Part shown: piece after piece, positions 19,999 to 32,659 of the stretch | Numbering within the stretch: position 1 is the stretch's first letter | How the letters are laid out: each line of letters starts with the position of its first letter | DNA from: Vicia villosa | Lineage: Eukaryota; Streptophyta; Magnoliopsida; Fabales; Fabaceae | Direction: 5' to 3' | DNA length: 64,000 bases | NCBI RefSeq assembly: GCF_029867415.1 | Contig: NW_026706278.1 | Location: forward strand, 1 to 64,000 | Notes under the pieces: model-generated | The model's input: the letters and a program-made list of their open reading frames with translations, nothing else | Database searches by the model: none | Told to the model about the DNA's origin: nothing | Translations under genes and position numbers: made by a program

Positions 19999-22900
19999 GT
20001 CTGGAGGAGAAGTCAAGTTTGGAGGAGATCACAAGGGCAAGATAATTGGCTCTGGAACTATAAAGTCTGGTAATTCTCCTTCCATTTCTAATGTACTTCT
20101 TGTAGAAGGATTAACACATAACCTCTTATCTATCAGTCAATTGAGTGACAATGGTTATGATATAATCTTTAATCAAGAGTCTTGCAAGGCTGTAAATCAG
20201 AAGGATGGCTCAATCCTATTTACAGGCAAGAGGAAGAACAACATTTATAAGACAGATCTGCAAGATCTTATGAGTCAGAAGGTGACTTGTCTTATGTCTG
20301 TTTCTGAAGAGCAGTGGGTCTGGCACAGAAGATTAGGTCATGCTAGTTTGAGAAAGATTTCTCAGATTAACAAACTGAATCTGGTCAGAGGACTCCCTAA
20401 TCTGAAATTCAAATCGGATGCTCTTTGTGAAGCATGTCAGAAGGGCAAGTTCTCCAAACCTGCATTCAAGTCCAAGAATGTTGTTTCTACCTCAAGGCCA
20501 TTAGAACTCTTGCACATTGATCTGTTTGGCCCAGTCAAAACAGCATCTGTCATAGGGAAGAAATATGGATTAGTCATCGTAGATGATTATAGCCGCTGGA
20601 CATGGGTAAAATTCTTGAAACACAAGGATGAGACTCATTCAGTGTTCTTTGATTTCTGCATTCAGATTCAATCTGAAAAAGAGTGTAAAATCATAAAGGT
20701 TAGAAGTGATCATGGTGGTGAATTTGAGAACAGATCCTTTGAAGAATTCTTCAAAGAAAATGGTATTGCCCATGATTTCTCTTGTCCTAGAACTCCACAG
20801 CAAAATGGAGTTGTAGAACGAAAGAATAGGACTCTGCAAGAAATGGCCAGAACCATGATCAATGAAACCAATATGGCTAAGCATTTCTGGGCAGAAGCAA
20901 TAAACACTGCATGCTATATTCAGAATAGAATCTCTATCAGACCTATTCTAAATAAGACTCCTTATGAATTGTGGAAGAATAGAAAGCCCAACATTTCATA
21001 TTTCCATCCTTTTGGATGTGTATGCTTTATTCTGAACACTAAAGATCATCTTGGTAAGTTTGATTCCAAAGCACAAAAGTGTTTCCTTCTTGGATATTCT
21101 GAACGCTCAAAAGGCTACAGAGTATACAATACTGAAACATTGATTGTAGAAGAATCAATCAATATCAGGTTTGATGATAAGCTTGGTTCTGAAAAACCAA
21201 AGCAGTTTGATAATTTTGCAGATTGTGATATTGATATATCAGAAGTTGTTGAGCCGAGAAGCAACGCATCAGAAGCAGAGCTTCTCAGAAGCAAAGAATC
21301 TGAAGATCAAGTATCAGCTTCTCTGGAGGATCTAAGCATTTCTGAAGAACCATCTGTCAGAAGATCATCCAGACTCATCTCTGGTCATTCAGAAGATGTC
21401 ATTCTTGGAAAGAAGGATGATCCAATCAGAACAAGAGCATTCCTTAAGAACAATGCAGACTATCAATTAGGTCTTGTATCTTTGATCGAGCCAACTTCTG
21501 TTGATCATGCTCTAGAAGATCCAGACTGGATAATTGCTATGCAAGAAGAACTGAATCAGTTTACAAGGAATGATGTTTGGGATCTTGTTCCTAGACCAGA
21601 TGGATTCAATATAATCGGTACAAAATGGGTCTTCAGAAACAAGCTCAGTGAGAAAGGTGAAGTGGTAAGGAACAAAGCCAGACTGGTGGCTCAGGGTTAT
21701 AGTCAGCAAGAAGGGATTGACTATACAGAAACCTTTGCACCAGTGGCCAGGTTAGAATCTATTCGTCTATTAATTTCATTTGCCACTCAACATAACATCA
21801 CTCTCTATCAAATGGATGTTAAGAGTGCCTTCTTAAATGGTTATATAGATGAAGAAGTTTATGTCCATCAACCTCCTGGTTTTGAAGACTCTATGTCTCC
21901 TAATCATGTTTTTAAATTAAAGAAATCGTTATATGGATTGAAACAAGCTCCCAGAGCTTGGTATGAACGCTTAAGTTCTTTCCTTCTGGATAATGGTTTC
22001 ACTAGAGGAAAAGTGGACACTACTCTCTTTTGTAAAACCTTTAAAAGGGATATTTTAATTTGTCAAATATATGTAGATGATATTATTTTTGGAACATCTA
22101 ATGCTACACTTGGAAAGGAGTTTGCTAAGTCTATGCAGGCTGAGTTTGAAATGAGCATGATGGGAGAACTCAAGTACTTTCTTGGAATACAAATAAATCA
22201 AACATCAGAAGGAACGTATGTTCACCAAACCAAGTATGTGAAGGAACTTATGAAGAAGTTTAATCTTCTAGACTGCAAAGAAGCCAAAACTCCTATGCAT
22301 CCAACATGCATCCTAGGTAAGGATGAGGTAAGTAAGAAGGTAGATCAGAAGTTATACAGAGGCATGATTGGATCTCTTCTATATTTGACTGCTTCTAGAC
22401 CTGACATTCTGTTCAGTGTTTGTTTGTGTGCTAGATTCCAATCAGATCCTAGAGAATCTCATTTAACTGCTGTTAAGAGAATTCTAAGGTATCTGAAAGG
22501 TACTACTAATGTTGGCTTAGTTTACAGAAAATCTAAAGAATACAACTTAGTAGGATTCTGCGATGCTGATTATGCTGGAGACAGAATTGAAATAAAAAGT
22601 ACTTCAGGAAGTTGCCAATTTCTTGGAAGTCATTTGATCTCCTGGTATAGCAAGAAGCAAGCAACTATTGCTCTATCAACAACAGAAGCAGAATATGTCG
22701 CTGCTGCTGGTTGTAGTACACAGATGCTCTGGATGAAGAGTCAGTTAGAAGATTATCAGATATTTGAGAGTAACATTCCTATATTCTGTGATAATACTTC
22801 TGCTATATGTTTATCTAAGAATCCTATTCTTCATTCAAAAGCTAAACATATTGAGATTAAACATCATTTCATAAGGGACTATGTTCAGAAGGGTGTTATA

Positions 22901-23017
22901 TCTTTAAACTTTGTTGATACAGACCATCAATGGGCTGATATCTTTACAAAACCCCTGGCTGAAGATAGGTTTAAGTTCATTCTGAAGAACATCAGTATGG
23001 ATTTATGCCCAGAATGA
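19883..23017 (+). CDS. pol: Copia pol: protease, integrase, RT, RNase H
   Basis: The frame is open from 19883; its true start is inside the gag-pol polyprotein, so the ATG at 19883 is only nominal. In order: protease with DSGCSRHMTG (D at residue 19); integrase zinc region WHRRLGHASL...CEACQKGK; catalytic core with LLHIDLFGPV, DDYSRWTWV and PQQNGVVERKNRT; RT with KSAFLNGYIDEEVYVHQPPG and the catalytic YVDDIIFG at residues 730-737 (22070-); RNase H with FCDADYAGD, STTEAEYVAA and KAKHIEIKHHFIRD. The stop is at 23015-23017. No stop lies inside it and all catalytic motifs look intact. It lies in frame +2 against gag in +1, joined near 19920-19940. Confidence 0.93.
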   Translation: MQISLTAKRTKHNMSWYLDSGCSRHMTGRRSMFQDLVLKSGGEVKFGGDHKGKIIGSGTIKSGNSPSISNVLLVEGLTHNLLSISQLSDNGYDIIFNQESCKAVNQKDGSILFTGKRKNNIYKTDLQDLMSQKVTCLMSVSEEQWVWHRRLGHASLRKISQINKLNLVRGLPNLKFKSDALCEACQKGKFSKPAFKSKNVVSTSRPLELLHIDLFGPVKTASVIGKKYGLVIVDDYSRWTWVKFLKHKDETHSVFFDFCIQIQSEKECKIIKVRSDHGGEFENRSFEEFFKENGIAHDFSCPRTPQQNGVVERKNRTLQEMARTMINETNMAKHFWAEAINTACYIQNRISIRPILNKTPYELWKNRKPNISYFHPFGCVCFILNTKDHLGKFDSKAQKCFLLGYSERSKGYRVYNTETLIVEESINIRFDDKLGSEKPKQFDNFADCDIDISEVVEPRSNASEAELLRSKESEDQVSASLEDLSISEEPSVRRSSRLISGHSEDVILGKKDDPIRTRAFLKNNADYQLGLVSLIEPTSVDHALEDPDWIIAMQEELNQFTRNDVWDLVPRPDGFNIIGTKWVFRNKLSEKGEVVRNKARLVAQGYSQQEGIDYTETFAPVARLESIRLLISFATQHNITLYQMDVKSAFLNGYIDEEVYVHQPPGFEDSMSPNHVFKLKKSLYGLKQAPRAWYERLSSFLLDNGFTRGKVDTTLFCKTFKRDILICQIYVDDIIFGTSNATLGKEFAKSMQAEFEMSMMGELKYFLGIQINQTSEGTYVHQTKYVKELMKKFNLLDCKEAKTPMHPTCILGKDEVSKKVDQKLYRGMIGSLLYLTASRPDILFSVCLCARFQSDPRESHLTAVKRILRYLKGTTNVGLVYRKSKEYNLVGFCDADYAGDRIEIKSTSGSCQFLGSHLISWYSKKQATIALSTTEAEYVAAAGCSTQMLWMKSQLEDYQIFESNIPIFCDNTSAICLSKNPILHSKAKHIEIKHHFIRDYVQKGVISLNFVDTDHQWADIFTKPLAEDRFKFILKNISMDLCPE

Positions 23018-24566
23018 GAAGATAAGAAGTTCTTATGTATGAGTATCTTCTGAAATGAAAATGGACTATTTTTTATATCAGAAGTTCTGATTGAAATCTT
23101 TTAGAAATTATGATTCTGTTATTACTAACGTTTCATTGTCTAAGTTGATTCAGAACCTCTTTTAAAGCAAAACAGCTGTAACGTTTTATCTCGGGATGGT
23201 AAACCTGTCGTTACTATTCATGGATAAGCGTGCGTGCAGTTGAAGGGACGCCGACCATAGGTAACTGTGCTAGTCACCTCATTTGTCTTTATTCTCTCTC
23301 CTCACGTCACGTAACATTAAATGCTTTTCATCTTTAACTCTATTTCAGTTTTCTTTTTATATTCTTCAAACGTTTTCTTTTCCCTCTTTTATCTCTCTAT
23401 CTCTTTGCATTCCTCATCAAGTTTTTCTCTCTCTCTCTCTCTTCCGTTTTCGTCTCTTGCTCAAACAAGTTTTTTTTTTCTTTCTTTTAAAAATCCTAGC
23501 TCAAACCTAGCGTTCACCCTAAGCCTGTTGAAGATCTATGACTCAAAGGCGACAGATCTCTGCATATCTCGGGATGGCTCTCCTAATACCTCTCAAGTCA
23601 GACCTCTTCTTTGATGTTGTTATCAACTTTCACCCAAAGACAGAAGACTTTCTTGAGTTATGGGAGGAGGTTAAGAATGATATTCTTAACTTCTATGTTA
23701 AGGGAAAGCCCCGTTTGCAACATTAGCTCTCTGTCTGTGAACTGTCCCTCTCTTCCTCTTTGGTCACTTGGATCTCTCCTACAGTGGAGGTTCTAGTCTG
23801 GAAGACAAGAGTCCACAGGGATTCTTGATGGGTTGACACAGAGTGTGTCCTGCTAGGGTGCTGTTTTTAATTTTTGTAGTCATTTCCTCTTGGGATGACT
23901 TTTTATGTATTTGCTAGGAATGTTTCTCATCTTGTTAAACATAGGAACCCTTTGTAATATCTTTTGATTATCAATGAAAAGTTTCTTTGTTTTCACATTC
24001 CAGTGTTTTTATTTGTCGTTTTATTCATCTGAATCTTTTGAAATTGCTTTTTGATGATATGACAAAAAGGGGGAGAAGATAAATGATAAATGATTTGATT
24101 AATCTATCAGTTGCTGGGTAAAGCTCCCACACATTTACTAACAAGAACTGCAAGTTCTATATGGTTTAAGTGTTTTGCAGGTATAAAGAAGTGAAGAAAA
24201 TCTTCAAAGCAAACACAAGAAGCAAAACCATGGAAACTGAAGCAAGCTGAGTGCTGTCAAGCTTCAGAGATCAGAAGCAAGAAAGAAGAATGAATCAGAA
24301 GCACTGATAATAGAATTTGATCCATATTTCCATATTTGTCTATTTGTTCTGACAAAATTCTATTTGCTCTGATACATTATTTTAGCCTATATGGCTCTGA
24401 TACATATCATGTGTTCTAATATACATTTTATGTTCTGACTCGTTCATGCTGACTTTTGTCGTTTAGTTTTTGTTCTGTAACATTTCAGGATGTAGAGATG
24501 CTCTGATGATGCTCTGGTACATTCAACAATGTTCTGATACAAATCTAGCATGAAGTGATGTTGGTA

Positions 24567-24898
24567 GAAATTCAAAGTTCTGAAGCTATCCGAGGGAAGC
24601 AGAAATCAGAAGCTGCGAAGGTTCTAAAGATCCAGAAAACTCAAGTTCTGAAGCTGTCCTAAATGGAAGCAGAAATCAGAAGCTGTGAATGTTCAGAAGA
24701 TCAAAGAAATTCAAGTTCTGAAGCTGTCCTAGATGGAAGCAGAAGTCAGAAGCTGTGAATGTTCAGAAGATCAAAGAAATTCAAGTTCTGAAGTTGTCCT
24801 AGATGGAAGCAGGAATCAGAAGCTGTGAGTGTTCTAAGGATCTAAGGAAATTCTAGTTATGAAGTTGTCCTATGGAAGCAGAAGTCAGAAGCTATGAA
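24567..24898 (+). repeat. Five-copy tandem repeat, about 70 bp
   Basis: Five units each read AAGTTCTGAAGCTGTCCT-like, then GGAAGCAGAAATCAGAAGCT, then GAATGTTC and a purine-rich end. The first and last copies are more diverged; copies 2 and 3 (from about 24640 and 24710) are nearly identical. Non-coding. Confidence 0.75.
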
Positions 24899-24981
24899 TT
24901 CTCTAAAGACAGAAGCTTATATGATCGTCTCTACCGAAATAATCAGGGAAGTCTTTTATTAAAATTCTTCGAGTATTTATT

Positions 24982-25032
24982 TCAGGGGGAGATTGTTTAT
25001 CTCAGGGGGAGATTGTTAATCTCAGGGGGAGA
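24982..25032 (+). repeat. Three tandem polypurine repeats (20-bp period)
   Basis: TCAGGGGGAGATTG occurs at 24982 and 25002, and a shorter TCAGGGGGAGAC at 25022. They look like copies of the terminal purine tract at 25133-25146. Confidence 0.75.
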
Positions 25033-25132
25033 CATATTCATATGCTTATGCTATAGCTGTGTAATTTGTCTTTTGCCGTCTGTTCTTTCTGATCGCAAAT
25101 TCATATCATTTATATATGTTTTTGTCATCATC

Positions 25133-25146
25133 AAAAAGGGGGAGAT
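25133..25146 (+). other. Terminal polypurine tract of the copia element
   Basis: AAAAAGGGGGAGAT, directly before the LTR start TGTTAGAACA at 25147. Confidence 0.88.
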
Positions 25147-26358
25147 TGTTAGAACAAGATTTGTTCTGATCAATTATCTTAGTTTTGATGATAACAATAA
25201 TATGAATTTTGCTTAAGATAATATGATACTCTAATCCAATGCAATTTCCCTTTCAGGAAATATATATAAAGAGTATGCATAATTCAGCGCTCAGAAGCTT
25301 TGTCTCAAAGGGTTCAGCATGCAACATCAGAACATGGTCTGGCAAGACATCAGAAGATGGTCGAAGCAGAATCAGAACATGGGTCTATGGAAGCATCAGA
25401 AGAACAAGAGAACAGAAGCACTGAAGTTCTGATGGTATCACGCTCAGAAGCACTTCAAGGTCAGAAGATCAGAAGATGCTATGCACCAAGCTGTTTGACT
25501 CTGATGATATTCAAACGTTATATTCACAAACATCAGATCAGAAGAAAGTACAAGTGGCAAGCTACGCTGACTGACAAAAGGAACGTTAAAAGCTACTAAA
25601 GGCTACGTCAGTAGACACAGCGTGAACAAGGCTCGAGGTAGTTGACAAAAGCGTATATCATTAAATGCGAAGCTGTACGGAACACGCAAAGCATTAAATG
25701 CACTCAACGGTCATCTTCTCCAACGCCTATAAATATGAAGTTCTGATGAGAAGCAAGGTTAACGATTCTGCACCAAAACAACTCATATTAACTTGCTGAA
25801 ACGCTGTTCAAATTCAAAGCTCAGAATCTTCATCTTCATCAAAGCTCACTACATTGCTGTTGTAATATATTAGTGAGATTAAGCCTAAACGATTAAGAGA
25901 AATATCACAGTTTGTGATTATAGCTTTCAAGAAGCATTTGTAATACTCTTAGAATTGATTACATTAAGTTGTAAGGAACTAGAGTGATCGTGTGGATCAG
26001 AATACTCTAGGAAGTCTTAGAGGTTATCTAAGCAGGTTGTAACTAGAGTGATCGTGTGGATCAGTATACTCTAGAAAAGTCTTAGAGGGTATCTAAGCAG
26101 TTGTTCCTGGAGTGATCAGTGTGTGATCAGAAGACTCTGGAAGACTTAGTTGTTGACTAAGTGGAAAACCATTGTAATCCGTGCGATTAGTGGATTAAAT
26201 CCTCAGTTGAGGTAAATCATCTCTGCGGGGGTGGACTGGAGTAGTTTAGTTAACAACGAACCAGGATAAAAATAACTGTGCAATTTGTTTTTATCTGTCA
26301 AGTTTTTAAAGCTACACTTATTCAAACCCCCCCTTTCTAAGTGTTTTTCTATCCTTCA
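25147..26358 (+). repeat. 3' LTR of the copia element
   Basis: The 1212-bp partner of 16782-17992. Five substitutions and one 1-bp C insertion were seen by eye. It ends CTTCA before GTTTA. Confidence 0.92.
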
Positions 26359-26726
26359 GTTTAAGGGGTGAATGATGGAGGATGAATGAGGTTAATGGAG
26401 TTTAAATGGAATAAATAGGGGAAGAATGAAGAAGATTGAAAGATGAATTTTGAAATTCAAATTCAAAATTCAAGAGGGAAAGAGAGTGGTCTGCGTGGTC
26501 AAACAGACTGCTGGCCTTGGGAGACGTGCGTCTTAGGCAGCCAGTCTGCTGGGGCAGAGCATGGAGACGTGCGTCTCCTGTTCCTTTGGTTCGTGTCAGC
26601 TGGCCCCACCCAGATGGAGACGTGCGTCTCCTGTTGTAGGCAGGTGGGTCACGCATGCAAGTGACCGGACAGTGCTGACAGATACCATTAATATTGTCCA
26701 TCAGTTCATAACAGTGTCGGAAATAG
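26359..26726 (-). mobile_element. Detached upstream part of B2
   Basis: Positions 26359-26720 match 9760-10115 of B1, including three GAGACG-type palindromes at about 26519, 26562 and 26615 (the first with a substitution). The first five bases (26359-26363, GTTTA) are the right target duplication of the copia element. At about 26720-26727 it joins element C. Confidence 0.85.
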
Positions 26727-27944
26727 ATATCAACACCAAGGATACCGTAACGACACAATGTTCAAAAACTCCCTCCTTATACAAACCAATTCGAATTATG
26801 CCATTATAACTCAACCTATATCTCTCTCGTTTTTCCTTTCACTCTTTTCATTCAAGCGCAATCACATTAAGCCCGTTATCCGTACACGCACATAGTAGGG
26901 AAATCGGTTAGCGACTATGATCCTTTTCTTTTCTTTAGCACGGGGTTCTGGTTTTTTAAATGGTGAAGCCCCATCTTTCCCAACTGCGGTTGTGGGGGAT
27001 CGGACCGTAATCCACCCTACCAAGCCCAGTACCAGTGACCTCTAGGCCAACCAACAGTGGGTGCTAATTATTAAATCCTTATTGGCTTAACAATCGTTGG
27101 GCTAAATGACCGGGTGAGGGTCACCTAACTTAGAAGGTTATTCTTCAATTAAATCATTTAAAAACAGGATCATTCACTTATATTCATCGACTCCCTACGT
27201 AGTTTGTGCTTAAGATGGTGCCGACTGCTAATATAAACTACTTAAGAGCTACTTTGAAAACTTGATCCTAAGGTCTCGACATAATGGGCATCCAAATTGA
27301 TATCACATAATGAGGGGGTTTAGGGTGTCAGGACGGTATCGATGTTGAAGACATCTCCAAGTCTTTCTAACAATGCCTAAATGTGACAACCTCTATACTT
27401 TCAGAGTGTGTATGCCATGCGTCAAAAATCAAATTTTCGTTGGCGGTTAAAATTTTCAAATTTTTGAGAAATTCGATAACAACAGAAAATCACATATAAT
27501 GACTTGACAACATAACTAGAAAACAATAAAGCAACAAATGAAAGCGGTAAAGCTTCTCCCCCACACTTAAACCAAACATTGTCCTCAATGTTTCGATCCA
27601 AGGTGGAGAAGAAAAGACAGAACCTATATGGATGCTACCGGCGGGCTATCACAACCAAATCTGCTCCGCGTCCGGAGGAAATATCTTCTCTTATCATGCT
27701 CATCAATGGTGTCACCACCAGCAGCAACACTCGTAGGAATGTGCGTGGAGACCCATTCATCTTTGAGATGATCGTCTATAGATTTTTCGCCTAGATATGG
27801 CCGAGACTTGACAAGTGATCCATATCTTTATTATCTGCAAGTTCAAATAATAAAAGGAAAACATTAAACTGAAAACTCGTGGGTTGCCTCCCACGCAGCG
27901 CTTTGTTTAACGTCGATAGCTCGACGGTATAAGAGTGCAAGCAC
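26727..27944 (-). other. Non-coding 3' region of C with hairpins and internal polypurine module
   Basis: On the minus strand the stems lie at 27926-27911 (CGTCGA-GCTA-TCGACG) and 27894-27879 (GTGGG...CCCAC), starting 18 nt after the ORF stop. The internal purine module is at 27586-27556. No ORF is supported, although the frame at 27579-27794 resembles one antisense to the same region in A. Confidence 0.6.
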
Positions 27945-29444
27945 TCAAGGTGGTTCTCTCGAGAATGACTCCTCGGTTGAAATTTTAGCAAACTTCGTTT
28001 TCCATGGCCACTTATCAAGCCATCTCACATATCCCTCACCTTTTCTTTTCTTTCTTCTGTGGGGTGGTTCATTCTTTTGAAATCGTGGTGGAGGTTCTGG
28101 ATCTATCCTAAGTATCAGTTTTTCGAGTTCGGGATTAGTGATATTATCCATCACCTCAAAATTTAACCTTACCCTCCTATCACTAATGATATCCTTAGTT
28201 TCATGGTCGTCTAAATTTCTCTTTTTATGCAAGACTTCAAATAAGGGTGCATTAGTGTGGATATTTTCCAATATCTTCACATACATTATGGATTTGGAGT
28301 CTTCCTTAGCTTCCACAAAAGTTTGCGGGAAAGAAATTGGTGGGGTATAGGGAAGAGGAATAACAATAGGTGTTTTCCTCTCTACCTCTTCTACAACCTC
28401 CCTTTCAGATGGTGTTGGTGGATTTTTCTCAATCTCCACTCTTTTCTCACTAGAAATCTTCTCAACCACATCATTACTCTCCTCAATCTCATAATCGCTC
28501 TCTTCAATCTCATTATCACTCTCCTCAGGAATTTCAATTTGTTCTTCACTAATGGTTGTTTCCATATACTCCTCAAGTAAGTGTCCTAACGACTTTTGTT
28601 CAAGTTGGGAGATTTGAGTCTCTAATGCCATGTTGTGAGTCGCGAGGGACTCAACCATAGTGGTCAGTTGCCTAAGGGTTTCATTATTTTGAAGATTTTG
28701 TTTGATAAACTCTTGGTTTTGAACGGTTTGTGTCTCTACAAAGTGCTCCATCATGGCTTCTAATCTAGAGTGAGTTAGCGTCTCGTCGGGATCCTCCATT
28801 GATGTTTCGAAGTTAAAATCATGGGATTCTTGAGGTTCTTCAAAGGGAGCTAGCGTTGCACTTTGTGTTTCCTCAAAGTGCTTCGTCATCATAGATTCTA
28901 GCCTAGAGAGAGTTTGTGCTTCAATGAATTCCTCCATTAAGATTTCGAGGTTAGGTTTATGATAATCTTGCGACTCCTCAAAATGTTGGGCGTGGTGATC
29001 ATAGAGGAAATTTGGTTGATGATAAGTTGGCGTTGCATTGAAATCCTCTGCTTCAAGGTTAGAGTTGTAGGATTCTTGTGGTTCCTCGAAGTAGGTTAGC
29101 GTCGCATTTTGTGTTTCCACAAAGTTCCTTGTCATCATAGATGTTTCATTAAAATTTTCCATTATTACTTCGAGGTCGGATTTATGGGATTCTGGTGACT
29201 CCTCGAAATATTGATTGTGGTGATCATAGAGGATATTCGGTTGAGGATAGGTTTGGTTGGGATTATAAAATTCTTGTGTCTCCTCAAAATGTTGGGATTG
29301 ATAGTTGGAGAGGTAGTTTGGGTGAGAATGAGTTTGTGACGCGTTGAAATTTTCCAACAGTATTTCGAGGTCGGATTTATGGGATTCTTGGTACCCCTCG
29401 AGATACTGTTGTTGGGAGTTGTAGAAAAAGTTTTGGTGATACAT
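27945..29444 (-). CDS. Uncharacterised repeat-rich acidic ORF of element C
   Basis: 499 codons from the ATG at 29444; the frame is open further upstream to the primer site but without an ATG. It is homologous over its whole length to the 540-codon ORF of element A: the same start (MYHQNFF), FEE repeats, glutamine-rich middle, acidic block and basic C-terminus (RRKKRKG, RWLDKWPWK). It is shorter mainly because one N-terminal repeat is missing, so repeat number varies between copies. No known catalytic motif. Retention of a long open frame in two diverged copies supports a real protein. Confidence 0.7.
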   Translation of the reverse strand: MYHQNFFYNSQQQYLEGYQESHKSDLEILLENFNASQTHSHPNYLSNYQSQHFEETQEFYNPNQTYPQPNILYDHHNQYFEESPESHKSDLEVIMENFNETSMMTRNFVETQNATLTYFEEPQESYNSNLEAEDFNATPTYHQPNFLYDHHAQHFEESQDYHKPNLEILMEEFIEAQTLSRLESMMTKHFEETQSATLAPFEEPQESHDFNFETSMEDPDETLTHSRLEAMMEHFVETQTVQNQEFIKQNLQNNETLRQLTTMVESLATHNMALETQISQLEQKSLGHLLEEYMETTISEEQIEIPEESDNEIEESDYEIEESNDVVEKISSEKRVEIEKNPPTPSEREVVEEVERKTPIVIPLPYTPPISFPQTFVEAKEDSKSIMYVKILENIHTNAPLFEVLHKKRNLDDHETKDIISDRRVRLNFEVMDNITNPELEKLILRIDPEPPPRFQKNEPPHRRKKRKGEGYVRWLDKWPWKTKFAKISTEESFSREPP

Positions 29445-29519
29445 TGTAATTAATGAAAAAGAAAAAAATGCCTTAGTCTCTACGGTGTAACAACGAGTTA
29501 CGATATCGACTTGAATAGT

Positions 29520-29536
29520 CCCCGGCAACGGCGCCA
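29520..29536 (-). other. Primer binding site of C, tRNA-Asp type
   Basis: Minus-strand TGGCGCCGTTGCCGGGG, identical to the site in A, six bases from the LTR end. Confidence 0.85.
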
Positions 29537-29542
29537 AAAACT

Positions 29543-31487
<1,945 letters not shown>

Positions 31488-32373
31488 ATTATGTGGTGAA
31501 AATTTTATTTTGAAAGTTTAATTATTATTATTATTATAGAAATATAAATAAATGAATTAATATATTTAGATACTAAAATAAGAGCTATTAATGTTAGGGT
31601 TATATATTTCCTAAAAAAAAAGAATTAAAAGTTAATGGAAAATTCTTTTCAAAAGGGGATTTTTCTATCGTGACATTGCTTTTAACTAAAATTTTATATG
31701 GACACTTTTCTTATTTTTATTACTAATCACTATAAAATTTCATTAACATTTAAATTTTAAGCTATTATCGTATTAAAAATAAAATTTAACAAAAATAATT
31801 TGTTTTATAATAAATTAAAATCAAAATATTTTTTTTTGAAGATTTTTGAAGTTAAATAATAAATATTTTATAAAAATAATAAAAGTTCATTTATTTTTTA
31901 AGATTTTTTCACTAAAAAAATCAAAATTAAACGTAATTCATTTTTAAAATGTGAGCTTAAAAAGGATTATTTGGTAGATAATATAAAACAAAATTAATTA
32001 TTAAATAATTAAAAATTATTATTTTTCAATATTTTAAGGAGATATTTCTATAGGGACACTTTTTTTTAAGTAAGATTATATATTGATGGTTTGCTCATTT
32101 TTATTATAAAAACATCATAAATGTTAATGGAAAGATCTTTTTAAAAGTTACATTATTTTATTATTAAGAATATAATTTTACAAAAGTGAATTATTTTCTA
32201 AAATAATAAAATAAGTTCTAAATAAGGTTTAAATTAACGATTTTTCATTATGAAAGGTGAGAATTAAAAATAATTAAATTTAAATGTATATATCAATACA
32301 ATTTATACATATATATAGAATTTAAAAAGTAATTAGAATTTTCTATAAAGCTATATAAAGAATAGGTTAATTT

Positions 32374-32563
32374 AAAAATGTGAGAGTCAAATTATAATTT
32401 AGGTATACAAAAAAAAATGAAGAGCATTCTTATCATGTTACCTAAGCAAATGGTAATATATAGAATATATTAAATTTAAAACAGTGAGAATCAAAGTTAT
32501 ATGTTGTAATTTAGGAATAAAATCAAAAAATAAAGAGCGTTCTTATCATGAAACATAAGCAAA
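32374..32563 (+). promoter_or_regulatory. Two-copy upstream module of gene 1
   Basis: Two similar blocks of about 80 bp (32374-32450 and 32477-32563) share GTGAGARTCAAA, TAATTTAGG and a core like GAGC(A/G)TTCTTATCATG ending in AAGCAAA. The pair lies about 100-290 bp before the ATG and recurs upstream of genes 2 and 3. It could hold regulatory sites; no factor can be named. Confidence 0.45.
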
Positions 32564-32659
32564 CAGAAAATATTGATTTTTTAAATTCATTCATGTAATT
32601 GGAATATATATACACGCTAGTTGATCTGATAAAAAAAATATAGTGTGAAATCTTACACA

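Larger units (their letters stand above)
23018..25146 (+). other. 3' region of the copia element (no env-like ORF found)
   Basis: About 2.1 kb between pol and the 3' LTR. Related SIRE elements often carry an env-like ORF here. I find only short frames (for example 23538-23726, 62 codons), so env is absent or decayed. The region has a CT-rich stretch (about 23400-23480), a PPT-like tract at 24064-24077, a tandem repeat (24567-24898) and repeated purine tracts (24982-25032). Confidence 0.7.
16782..26358 (+). mobile_element. Full-length Ty1/copia element of SIRE/Maximus type (9577 bp)
   Basis: Two LTRs of 1211 and 1212 bp with TG/CA ends, a 5-bp target duplication (GTTTA), a tRNA-Met primer site, gag with a zinc knuckle, a complete protease-integrase-RT-RNase H series, a 2.1-kb 3' region and a purine tract. 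Domain order with integrase before RT makes it copia. The large gag, long 3' region and GGGGGAG purine repeats fit the SIRE/Maximus lineage (from memory). By eye the LTRs differ by five substitutions and one 1-bp indel, so insertion was recent. It lies in B2 and is the youngest clear layer of the nest. A frame break separates gag from pol. Confidence 0.93.

Noticed and set aside
23321..23614. Serine/leucine-rich frames after copia pol as an env-like protein
   Set aside because: CT-rich low complexity, short, no membrane-anchor arrangement or length typical of env-like ORFs.
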